Assembly (NCBI GenBank): GCA_002685455.1
Contig: NYXF01000098.1
Coordinates: 1 to 15,441 of the forward strand
Length of the DNA stretch: 15,441 nt
Direction of reading: 5' to 3'
DNA from: Porticoccus sp.
Lineage (GTDB): Bacteria; Pseudomonadota; Gammaproteobacteria; Pseudomonadales; Porticoccaceae
Each line of letters opens with the position of its first letter. Within the stretch, counting starts at the first letter, position 1. Positions 1-6,618 of this stretch are shown piece by piece. The notes under the pieces were generated by a model. The model made no database searches, had not been told where the DNA came from, and saw only the letters and a program-made list of their open reading frames with translations. Both the position numbers and the translations under genes were made by a program.

Positions 1-52
1 AGACCTCACAGATCAGGGTATTAATTTTAGAAGATCATCATTAGGTTATCGA

Positions 53-364
53 ATGGATCGAGATGAGCTAAATATTCAGACAGCAAAAATTTCTTGGAAA
101 GAGCTCGAGATATTTTTTGCTAAAGGCAGTGCTATTTATGTGTCTTCCAAATTAGATTTGATTGATGTAGGTCTGGAGATTTTTTTAGATAATAAAATTA
201 AAATTAAGCAATGGATTTCAGATGACATGGTATCTAAAGTAAGCGACTATCAGGCTGAGGCATGGACAAATAGTGATGCAACATTATGGTCATTAGTGAT
301 AAAACCATGGGTTTTAGTACAACCACTCAAGGTTACCAGTTTTCATGGTGAAAATAAAAATTAA
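53..364 (+). CDS. DUF2288 family protein
   Basis: This is a small soluble protein of 103 residues that I recognise as a DUF2288 family member. The signs are the N-terminal pattern TAKISWKELEIFFAKG, the central acidic stretch with KVSDYQAEAW, and the closing block SLVIKPWVLVQPLK. The biochemical function of the family is unknown. No signal peptide, membrane segment or metal-binding motif is visible. The ATG start fits the usual family N-terminus, but no clear ribosome-binding site precedes it. The frame stays open upstream to the edge of the window, so a longer start or translational coupling to an upstream gene cannot be excluded. It reads in the same direction as scoA, 119 bases upstream of it; nothing in the sequence links the two functionally. 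The family call is fairly sure and the role is unknown. Confidence 0.8.
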   Translation: MDRDELNIQTAKISWKELEIFFAKGSAIYVSSKLDLIDVGLEIFLDNKIKIKQWISDDMVSKVSDYQAEAWTNSDATLWSLVIKPWVLVQPLKVTSFHGENKN

Positions 365-483
365 TAAAAAGGGATTTTAATCTTGATAAATTTTGCTTCA
401 TGTAGGATCCTTCGCAAGGTTTTTAAAAGCTCTGGATTTTATATCCTGGGATAAAAGAAATTTAAATTAAGGGAGATAGTCTC

Positions 484-1185
484 ATGGCAGGTTTCGATAA
501 GGTGGTAAACACCTACGAAGAGGCGATGGCAGGTCTCACAGATGGCATGACTGTAATTGCAGGCGGTTTTGGTATCTGTGGTATACCAGAAAACTTGATT
601 AAAGAAATAAAAAAAATGGGTACTAAAGAGTTAACGATTATATCTAATAATTGTGGTTGCGATGGACTTGGCCTTGGAATTCTTTTAGATGATCGTCAAA
701 TAAAGAAAATGGTATCCTCGTACGTAGGTGAAAATAAAATGTTTGAAGAGCAGCTTCTTTCAGGACAACTAGAAGTAGAGTTAACACCACAAGGTACATT
801 AGCTGAAAAAATGCGAGCCGGTGGTGCAGGTATACCAGCTTTTTATACAGCTACTGGCTTTGGAACAGACATAGCGAAAGGTAAAGATGTTCGAGAATTT
901 GACGGACGTGATTATATTCTTGAAGAGTCAATTACAGGAGACTTTGCAATTATTAAGGCTTGGAAAGCAGATCGCTTCGGTAATGCTATTTACCGTCATA
1001 CAGCTATGAACTTTAACCCTATGGCTGCAACAGCAGGTAAAATTACAGTTTTAGAAGTTGAAGAAATCGTTGAGCCTGGTGAACTGGATCCAATGCATGT
1101 CCATACTCCAGGAATTTATGTTGACCGATTGATACAGGGGACGTTTGAAAAACTTATCGAACTGCGTACTGTACGCGAAAATTAA
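484..1185 (+). CDS. scoA: Succinyl-CoA:3-ketoacid CoA-transferase, subunit A
   Basis: This is the alpha subunit of the cytoplasmic 3-oxoacid CoA-transferase, which moves CoA from succinyl-CoA to acetoacetate and so links ketone-body or polyhydroxybutyrate-derived acetoacetate to acetyl-CoA. The 233 residues match the family length of about 230. The N-terminal glycine-rich CoA-transferase signature [13 protein letters not shown] lies at residues 27-39. Further recognisable blocks are ISNNCG, the [22 protein letters not shown] segment in the middle, and the C-terminal [11 protein letters not shown]. The start is supported by AAGGGAG at 469-475, well spaced before the ATG. Only 15 bases separate it from scoB, so the two are surely co-transcribed. 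The E. coli atoD type of acetate transferase is a related alternative, but the motifs read as ScoA. Confidence 0.94.
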   Translation: MAGFDKVVNTYEEAMAGLTDGMTVIAGGFGICGIPENLIKEIKKMGTKELTIISNNCGCDGLGLGILLDDRQIKKMVSSYVGENKMFEEQLLSGQLEVELTPQGTLAEKMRAGGAGIPAFYTATGFGTDIAKGKDVREFDGRDYILEESITGDFAIIKAWKADRFGNAIYRHTAMNFNPMAATAGKITVLEVEEIVEPGELDPMHVHTPGIYVDRLIQGTFEKLIELRTVREN

Positions 1186-1200
1186 TTTAGAGGGATAATT

Positions 1201-1857
1201 ATGTCACTTTCTCGAGACCAAATGGCTATTCGAGTAGCACGTGAGTTACAAGACGGCTACTATGTTAATTTAGGTATTGGTATACCTACACTAGTTGCAA
1301 ATCACGTTCCAAAAGGAATGGAAGTCATGTTGCAGTCTGAAAATGGCTTGCTTGGCATGGGCCCTTTTCCAACAGAGGATGAGGTAGATGCAGATCTCAT
1401 TAATGCGGGAAAACAAACAGTAACTACAGCTACTGGCGCCTCAATTTTTTCCTCGTCTGAATCTTTCGCTATGATTCGTGGTGGTCATGTCGATCTTACT
1501 GTTCTTGGTGCTTTTGAGGTTGATTCTTTGGGAAATATTGCCTCATGGATGATACCCGGTAAACTCATAAAAGGTATGGGTGGGGCTATGGATCTTGTAG
1601 CTGGTGCAGATAACATAGTTGTTATGATGACACATGCAGATAAGTATGGAAATTCTAAATTGCTGTCTAATTGCTCGCTACCGCTGACTGGTGCTGGTTG
1701 CATCAAACAGGTACTCACTGATTTGGCTTTCTTAGAAATATATGATGGAAAGTTTCATCTGATTGAACGTGCACCAGGTGTACCTATTGAAGAAATTACT
1801 GAAAAAACAGCCGGCGCTTTGGTCGTGCCAGATGATGTTCCAGAAATGAAATTTTAA
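1201..1857 (+). CDS. scoB: Succinyl-CoA:3-ketoacid CoA-transferase, subunit B
   Basis: This is the beta subunit that carries the catalytic glutamate of the 3-oxoacid CoA-transferase. The family motif SENGLLGMGP is present, and its glutamate at residue 47 is the expected residue that forms the gamma-glutamyl-CoA thioester. Other family blocks are NLGIGIPTLVANHVP near residues 23-37, GGHVDLTVLGAFEVD in the middle, and the substrate-binding stretch around PGKLIKGMGGAMDLV. The length of 218 residues is normal. The ATG is preceded by AGAGGGA and follows scoA closely, so the two subunits are made in step. A strong terminator follows 18 bases after the stop, which closes the scoAB unit. Nothing appears truncated or missing. 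Confidence 0.95.
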   Translation: MSLSRDQMAIRVARELQDGYYVNLGIGIPTLVANHVPKGMEVMLQSENGLLGMGPFPTEDEVDADLINAGKQTVTTATGASIFSSSESFAMIRGGHVDLTVLGAFEVDSLGNIASWMIPGKLIKGMGGAMDLVAGADNIVVMMTHADKYGNSKLLSNCSLPLTGAGCIKQVLTDLAFLEIYDGKFHLIERAPGVPIEEITEKTAGALVVPDDVPEMKF

Positions 1858-1875
1858 ACTTCAATTATATTCGAT

Positions 1876-1908
1876 AAGCCTCCTACTCCAGGGGGCTTTT
1901 ATTTTCTG
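1876..1908 (+). terminator. Intrinsic terminator of scoAB
   Basis: An 8-base stem (AAGCCTCC pairing with GGGGGCTT, including one G-T wobble) with a 7-base loop is followed directly by a T-rich tail, TTTATTTT. It lies 18 bases after the scoB stop codon and is the clearest rho-independent terminator in the window. Confidence 0.85.
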
Positions 1909-2222
1909 TATCGAATTTCCATATTCAAATAAAAAATTTATAAAGACATACAAAGTTTACACCCATAATTAATAATTTAGCTTTAAGAAATCGTATTAAA
2001 AATTTAATAAATGGTAAATTTATAGCTACAAGTGGGGAGTTTTTTACTAGCAAAATACTGAAATTTTTCTGACCCAATATATATTAATTGGTCACTTATA
2101 TTAAATTAGCCTACACAATATTAGAATCAAATAGGTTCACCATCCCCTCCTAAGTTATTGTTTGTTAAAGCCTGAAATGCAGAATTTTTATATTTCTTTT
2201 ATACACCGCTGTATTTTTTTTA

Positions 2223-2238
2223 ATACAACTTGTAGTGT
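2223..2238 (+). promoter_or_regulatory. Distal NrdR box upstream of nrdJa
   Basis: The 16-mer ATACAACTTGTAGTGT agrees with the NrdR box consensus acaCwAtATaTwGtgt at 12 of 16 positions by my count, including the whole right half TAGTGT. NrdR is the zinc-finger/ATP-cone repressor of bacterial ribonucleotide reductase genes and binds paired boxes. This is the weaker of the two sites; its support comes mainly from its exact spacing to the second box. Confidence 0.62.
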
Positions 2239-2245
2239 TTTTTTA

Positions 2246-2273
2246 TGGAAAGTAACACCACATATTGTATACT
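2246..2273 (+). promoter_or_regulatory. Possible sigma-70 promoter of nrdJab
   Basis: TGGAAA at 2246-2251 (4 of 6 to TTGACA) lies 16 bases before TATACT at 2268-2273 (5 of 6 to TATAAT). The elements sit between and on the two NrdR-like boxes, where a repressed ribonucleotide reductase promoter would be expected. The -35 match is weak, so this is a candidate. It would give a leader of about 130 bases. Confidence 0.4.
2255..2270 (+). promoter_or_regulatory. Proximal NrdR box upstream of nrdJa
   Basis: The 16-mer ACACCACATATTGTAT agrees with the NrdR consensus at 13 of 16 positions by my count. It starts 32 bases after the distal box, leaving a 16-base gap. That is the 15-16 base gap, about three helical turns start to start, typical of NrdR sites. 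A TATACT hexamer at 2268-2273 overlaps its right end, so binding would block the promoter. Confidence 0.68.
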
Positions 2274-2410
2274 AGAATTCTTTTTCAAGTTACCATAAAG
2301 ACGAAATAGATAATTTTTCTCGGTTCAGAATCTATCGCTGTCAAATGCTGAATAGAAAATTTAATTAACAATAATTATGTATTATCAATACAAAGGGAAG
2401 ATTAAAAATT

Positions 2411-4561
2411 ATGTCTATAGAAGCTATAAAAACTAGCGACAAACCACAAGTTATAGATATCAAGTTGCAGGATGCATCAACAGATATCTGGGACAAAAAG
2501 TATAGATTGAAAAATAAGCAGGGGGAACCAGTTGACGAAAATATAGATCAAACATATCGTCGTGTTGCAAGGGCCCTCTCAGAAGTCGAAGATAGGGGAA
2601 AAAGAGAGGCTTGGTACGAGCGTTTTTTATGGGCTCTAAGAAACGGCGCAATACCCGCCGGGCGAATAATTTCTAATGCTGGTGCTTTGGAGCATAAACC
2701 AGCAACGTCAACCATTAACTGCACTGTTTCTGGGATTGTAGAAGATTCAATGCAAGATATACTAAATAAAAATTTAGAAGCTGGACTTACGCTAAAAGCT
2801 GGTTGTGGGATCGGCTACGAATTTTCTACTTTGCGACCTAAGGGTGCATATGTTTCTGGTGCCGGTGCCTACACATCCGGACCGCTTTCTTTTATGGATA
2901 TTTTTGACAAAATGTGTTTCACCGTTTCATCTGCTGGCGGACGTCGTGGTGCTCAAATGGCAACTTTCGATGTAAGTCATCCAGATGTAGTAGATTTCAT
3001 CAAAGCTAAGCGTGAAGATGGTAGATTAAGACAATTCAATATGTCTCTTTTGATTACAGAAGGTTTTATGGAGGCTGTAAAAAATGATGAAGATTGGCCG
3101 TTAAGTTTTCCTATTCTACAAAAGGAAGTTGATCAAGGTGAAGTTAGTTTAGAGGATGATTGCTTGTTGTGGAGAGACTTTCCAACACAGAAAGGTTATG
3201 TATCAAATAAAGAGGGATTGATTGCTTGCAAAGTGTACAAAATTGTCAAGGCCAAGCATCTCTGGAATGTAATCATGACTTCTACTTACGATTACGCGGA
3301 ACCAGGATTTATTTTGATTGATAAAGTTAACCAAGATAATAATAATTGGTTTTGTGAAGATATACGTGCAACCAACCCTTGTGGAGAGCAGCCGCTTCCT
3401 CCATATGGAAGTTGCCTACTGGGGTCCGTGAATCTTACAAAGTTTGTTAAAGATCCATTTACAGATAAAGCAAAATTCGATTGGGACGGCTACCGAGAGG
3501 TAGTATCTGTTTTCACTCGTATGCTAGACAATGTTGTTGAAATAAATGGTTTACCTCTTGAGGGTCAACGAGAGGCAATTATAAATAAACGCAGGCATGG
3601 TATGGGTTTTTTAGGTTTAGGTTCCACTATGACAATGCTTACCATGCCATATGGATCAGATGAGTCGCTTGTTTTTACAGAAGAAGTGTCCCGTGAGCTA
3701 GCTCTAGCTGGTTGGCGAACAGGCTTAAGTTTAGCTAAAGAGAAAGGACCGGCACCAATAATGGATGAAGATTTTGAGGTAACTGAAGCAATGTTGCGTA
3801 AGTGCCCTAAAATGTTAAAAGATGGTATTGCTGTAGGGGAAAAAATAAAAGGTAGATTGTTGCACGCTCGCTATAGTCAGTATATGGAAAAGATTGCAGA
3901 AATTGCACCGAAGCTTGTTGCAGAGCTTGCAGAAACAGGTTGCAGGTTCACCCATCACTCGTCTATTGCTCCAACCGGAACAATATCCTTATCGCTTGCC
4001 AATAACGCTAGCAACGGTATAGAGCCAAGTTTTGCTCATCATTATTCTAGAAACGTCATCAGAGAAGGAAAAAAGTCTAAAGAGAAAGTAGACGTTTTCT
4101 CTTATGAATTGCTAGCTTATCGTGAATTAGTCAATCAAGAGGCCATGCCCTTTGCAGAAAATGATGCGCAAACTCTACCCGAATATTTTGTTTCTAGTGC
4201 TGATATACAGCCAAAGAACCACGTTGACGTTCAAGCAGCGTCTCAAAAATGGATAGATTCATCAATTTCAAAGACTATAAATGTGCCAACTGAATGCGAT
4301 TTTGAGGACTTCAAGGATATATATCTTTATGCCTATGAAAAGGGACTCAAGGGCTGTACGACATTCCGATTTAATCCGGAAGCATTCCAAGGTGTATTAG
4401 TCACAGAGAAAGATTTAGAAAATACGACATACCAATTTAGCTTGGAGGATGGAACTTCTATTGACTTAAAGGGAAATGAAGAAGTTGAGTATGATGGAGA
4501 AACTCATACCGCCGCAAACTTGTTCGATGCTCTCAAAGAAGGGTATTACGGTAAATTTTAA
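2411..4561 (+). CDS. nrdJ: Adenosylcobalamin-dependent class II ribonucleotide reductase, catalytic subunit NrdJa
   Basis: This is the large part of a split B12-dependent ribonucleotide reductase, which makes deoxyribonucleotides with or without oxygen. The catalytic motif NPCGEQ lies at residues 322-327. N322, C324 and E326 match N406, C408 (thiyl radical) and E410 of the Lactobacillus enzyme. C335 follows C324 by 11 residues, as C419 follows C408, and C104 in INCTVSG is the likely partner C119. The phosphate-binding APTGTIS stretch begins near residue 520. There is no N-terminal ATP cone, so allosteric activity control by dATP through such a cone is unlikely. The protein ends at 716 residues without the redox-active tail, which is supplied by NrdJb 16 bases downstream. 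This matches the Pseudomonas NrdJa/NrdJb arrangement. AAGGGAAG at 2393-2400 supports the ATG. Control by NrdR is suggested by two upstream boxes. Confidence 0.95.
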   Translation: MSIEAIKTSDKPQVIDIKLQDASTDIWDKKYRLKNKQGEPVDENIDQTYRRVARALSEVEDRGKREAWYERFLWALRNGAIPAGRIISNAGALEHKPATSTINCTVSGIVEDSMQDILNKNLEAGLTLKAGCGIGYEFSTLRPKGAYVSGAGAYTSGPLSFMDIFDKMCFTVSSAGGRRGAQMATFDVSHPDVVDFIKAKREDGRLRQFNMSLLITEGFMEAVKNDEDWPLSFPILQKEVDQGEVSLEDDCLLWRDFPTQKGYVSNKEGLIACKVYKIVKAKHLWNVIMTSTYDYAEPGFILIDKVNQDNNNWFCEDIRATNPCGEQPLPPYGSCLLGSVNLTKFVKDPFTDKAKFDWDGYREVVSVFTRMLDNVVEINGLPLEGQREAIINKRRHGMGFLGLGSTMTMLTMPYGSDESLVFTEEVSRELALAGWRTGLSLAKEKGPAPIMDEDFEVTEAMLRKCPKMLKDGIAVGEKIKGRLLHARYSQYMEKIAEIAPKLVAELAETGCRFTHHSSIAPTGTISLSLANNASNGIEPSFAHHYSRNVIREGKKSKEKVDVFSYELLAYRELVNQEAMPFAENDAQTLPEYFVSSADIQPKNHVDVQAASQKWIDSSISKTINVPTECDFEDFKDIYLYAYEKGLKGCTTFRFNPEAFQGVLVTEKDLENTTYQFSLEDGTSIDLKGNEEVEYDGETHTAANLFDALKEGYYGKF

Positions 4562-4577
4562 CTAGGTAATTAATATT

Positions 4578-5282
4578 ATGATAAAGTTAGATCAGAAGAT
4601 TGTAAGTTATAAAGTATTAACACCATCAAATGATGAGTCTCTGCCAGAAGAGTCTAATGCAGAGCTTGATTTAGAGCGCGCCATTGAATTAATGACAGAA
4701 AATGTAAGTCGCCCAGAAGAATTGCATGGATCGACTTATAAGGTGAAAACACCACAATCTGAACATGCACTATATATAACTATCAATGATATTATTCTGA
4801 ATCCAGAAACTGATAATGAACAACGCCGACCTTTCGAAATTTTTATTAACTCAAAAAATATGGAACAGTTTCAATGGGTTGTTGCACTTACTAGAGTAGT
4901 CTCTGCTGTCTTTCGCAAGGGAGGTGACTGTACTTTTTTAGCTGAAGAATTAAAGGCTGTATTTGATCCTCAGGGAGGTTATTTTAAGCGTGGAGGGAAA
5001 TTTATGCCTTCTCTGGTTGCAGAGATTGGTGAAGCAATAGAAAATCATTTAACTAAAATTGGTATGATAAAGGTTGGTGAAATAACGGAAAGTCAAAAAA
5101 CTGCACTTGCTGAAAAGCGAGCTGAATATGATTCCAGAATAACCCCGCTTTCTGATAACACCGAAACAGAAAATACGTTTCCCGCCAGCGCGAGCTTATG
5201 TAAAAAATGTATGACTAAAGCTGTTATCTTGATGGACGGGTGTATGACTTGCCTAAATTGTGGCGATTCAAAGTGTAGCTAG
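4578..5282 (+). CDS. Class II ribonucleotide reductase, C-terminal subunit NrdJb (TSCPD domain and redox tail)
   Basis: This 234-residue protein corresponds to the C-terminal part of unsplit B12-dependent reductases. Residues of about 85-165 form a TSCPD-type domain, from RPFEIFINSKNMEQFQWV through GGDCTFLAEELKAVFDPQGG to MPSLVAEIGEAIENHL. The tail has six cysteines. C208/C211 and C222/C225 look like a zinc ribbon. C228 and C233 are spaced CX4C, as in the mobile thiol pair of E. coli NrdA (C754/C759) and Lactobacillus NrdJ (C731/C736), so the pair should re-reduce the active-site disulfide of NrdJa. The role of each cysteine is inferred from spacing. It starts 16 bases after nrdJa and must be co-transcribed. 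A segment of about 40 residues before the tail is probably a flexible linker. Confidence 0.9.
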   Translation: MIKLDQKIVSYKVLTPSNDESLPEESNAELDLERAIELMTENVSRPEELHGSTYKVKTPQSEHALYITINDIILNPETDNEQRRPFEIFINSKNMEQFQWVVALTRVVSAVFRKGGDCTFLAEELKAVFDPQGGYFKRGGKFMPSLVAEIGEAIENHLTKIGMIKVGEITESQKTALAEKRAEYDSRITPLSDNTETENTFPASASLCKKCMTKAVILMDGCMTCLNCGDSKCS

Positions 5283-5305
5283 CATAGTTGCGTTAAGGAG
5301 TTAAA

Positions 5306-5436
5306 ATGGGCAGAAAATTATTAAATCTTGTATTTTAATTCTTTTATCTCTGCTTTCAATTGGGTTGGTAGCTTCCTTAAAAGCACCTAGCATTAAAATT
5401 ATTCTTTTTGATTTCAACTGTGCTACTTCTAATTAG
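5306..5436 (+). pseudogene. Frameshifted small hydrophobic protein gene
   Basis: An AAGGAG ribosome-binding site at 5295-5300 sits five bases before ATG at 5306. The frame gives MGRKLLNLVF and then hits TAA at 5336-5338. One base over, the reading continues as LILLSLLSIGLVASLKAP and runs to TAG at 5434-5436. A single extra T in the TTTT run at 5333-5336 would join the two into a 43-residue protein with a basic N-terminus and one hydrophobic segment, like a signal peptide or membrane anchor. It may be a decayed gene, a true frameshifted gene, or an assembly or sequencing error in a homopolymer. I do not recognise a family. It lies between nrdJb and gcvT in the same direction. Confidence 0.45.
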
Positions 5437-5453
5437 CATATAACTAGAAAATT

Positions 5454-6587
5454 ATGGCCATATATGACAGAAAAAAAATAAAACTTAGCACTACTCCACT
5501 TAAAGAACTTCATTTGGAGCTTGGTGCTCGTATGGTCCCTTTTGCAGGCTATGAAATGCCAGTAAGTTACTCGGATGGTATAAAAAAAGAACATCTTCAT
5601 ACCCGAAAACTTGCTGGATTATTTGATGTTTCTCATATGGGCCAAATAACTGTTACTGGAGATGGAGCAGCTCGAGCACTGGAAACACTGGTGCCTATTA
5701 ATCTAGAAGATCTTAGTATTAATAAACAGGCCTACGCCTTACTGACAGACGAGAAAGGGGGCATTCTTGACGATTTGATGATAGTACGTTGGTCAAAAGA
5801 TTGTTTTTTTCTGGTTGTGAATGCCGATTGCAAGGAAAAAGATCTTGACCACTTGAGAAGTAATCTTAATGGTTTGCATATTGATCATTTAGAGAATCGA
5901 GCATTGCTGGCTTTGCAAGGACCTGAATCAATAACGGTAATTAATCAATTAGCTCCAAATCTGAAGAAATTGTTGTTTATGTCGGGTTGCTGTGTAAATT
6001 TAGCCGGTATAGATTGTTATGTAACTCGTTCCGGTTATACGGGTGAAGATGGGTTTGAGATTTCAGTTCCAGCAGACTCTGCTATAATCTTAGCCAAGAA
6101 GTTGCTATCTTTTCAGCAGGTAAAGCCAATAGGCTTAGGAGCTAGAGATACACTAAGACTTGAAGCTGGATTATGCCTTTATGGTCATGACATTAATATA
6201 TCAACGACACCAGTAGAGGCCTCCTTGGTCTGGAGTATTAGTAAATCTCGTCGAAAAAATGGAAAAAAATTCGGAGGTTTCCTCGGTTCTAAAACGATAT
6301 TAGAAGAATTGGATCATGGAGCCAAGAGAAAACGTATTGGATTAAAAATATTAGGCAAAGCGCCAATTCGCGAGGGTGCTGAATTAGTAAATAAAGTTGG
6401 CCAAATAATAGGTGTTGTTACAAGCGGCGGCTTTGGACCAAGCTTAAATGCACCAATTGCGATGGGATATGTTGATACTGAATACTCTGATATAGGTGAA
6501 GAATTAGCAGCGGTAGTTCGTGGCAAATCTCTTCCGGTTTCAGTTCAAAAAATGCCATTTTTTCCAAGGCGTTATTTTCGCGGATAA
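5454..6587 (+). CDS. gcvT: Aminomethyltransferase (glycine cleavage system T protein)
   Basis: This is the tetrahydrofolate-dependent T protein, which takes the aminomethyl group from the lipoyl arm of H protein and gives methylene-tetrahydrofolate plus ammonia. The N-terminal stretch TPLKELHLELGARMVPFAGYEMPV, the FDVSHMGQI block near residues 57-65, and GGILDDLMI at 102-110 (aspartates 106 and 107, the region of the catalytic aspartate) are diagnostic. RSGYTGEDGFEIS and LGARDTLRLEAGLCLYGHD follow in the usual order. The C-terminal barrel domain ends with VTSGGFGPSLNAPIAMGYV and a PFFPRRYFRG terminus. The length of 377 residues is normal. No good ribosome-binding site precedes the ATG at 5454, but the N-terminal homology leaves little room for another start. 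gcvP follows after 31 bases, with no gcvH between. Confidence 0.94.
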   Translation: MAIYDRKKIKLSTTPLKELHLELGARMVPFAGYEMPVSYSDGIKKEHLHTRKLAGLFDVSHMGQITVTGDGAARALETLVPINLEDLSINKQAYALLTDEKGGILDDLMIVRWSKDCFFLVVNADCKEKDLDHLRSNLNGLHIDHLENRALLALQGPESITVINQLAPNLKKLLFMSGCCVNLAGIDCYVTRSGYTGEDGFEISVPADSAIILAKKLLSFQQVKPIGLGARDTLRLEAGLCLYGHDINISTTPVEASLVWSISKSRRKNGKKFGGFLGSKTILEELDHGAKRKRIGLKILGKAPIREGAELVNKVGQIIGVVTSGGFGPSLNAPIAMGYVDTEYSDIGEELAAVVRGKSLPVSVQKMPFFPRRYFRG

Positions 6588-6618
6588 AATTTAAAACACA
6601 GAATAGAGATTGTAATAT

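Larger units (their letters stand above)
1909..2410. other. Long intergenic region upstream of nrdJa
   Basis: About 500 bases of very AT-rich sequence lie between the scoAB terminator and nrdJa. I see no convincing gene: the plus-strand frames opened by the ATGs I checked run only about 30 codons or less and lack ribosome-binding sites. No tRNA or B12-box sequence (the conserved core of cobalamin riboswitches) is visible. The supported content is the pair of NrdR-like boxes at 2223-2270, a possible -10 hexamer at 2268-2273, and the AAGGGAAG ribosome-binding site at 2393-2400. The roughly 130-base stretch between the boxes and the start codon is a long leader of unknown role. The part from 1909 to about 2200 remains unexplained. 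Confidence 0.6.

Noticed and set aside
405..425. Possible terminator between the DUF2288 gene and scoA
   Set aside because: CCTT and AAGG around CGC make only a four-base stem before TTTTT, and the flanking bases do not pair. It is too weak to call.
1485..1718. Open frame of 77 codons on the minus strand inside scoB
   Set aside because: It lies wholly within a well-supported gene and its translation resembles no family; it is a shadow frame.
2071..2093. Imperfect inverted repeat GACC...GGTC in the nrdJ upstream region
   Set aside because: It needs a bulge, the loop is AT-rich and it has no relation to a start or stop; it is expected by chance in such sequence.
1909..2410. Cobalamin riboswitch upstream of nrdJa
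   Set aside because: The conserved B12-box core is not visible on the plus strand, and the leader is short for the class. A covariance-model search would settle it.
5283..5453. Glycine riboswitch upstream of gcvT
   Set aside because: The gap is only 171 bases, part of it taken up by the small frameshifted gene, and I see no tandem aptamer-like structure.
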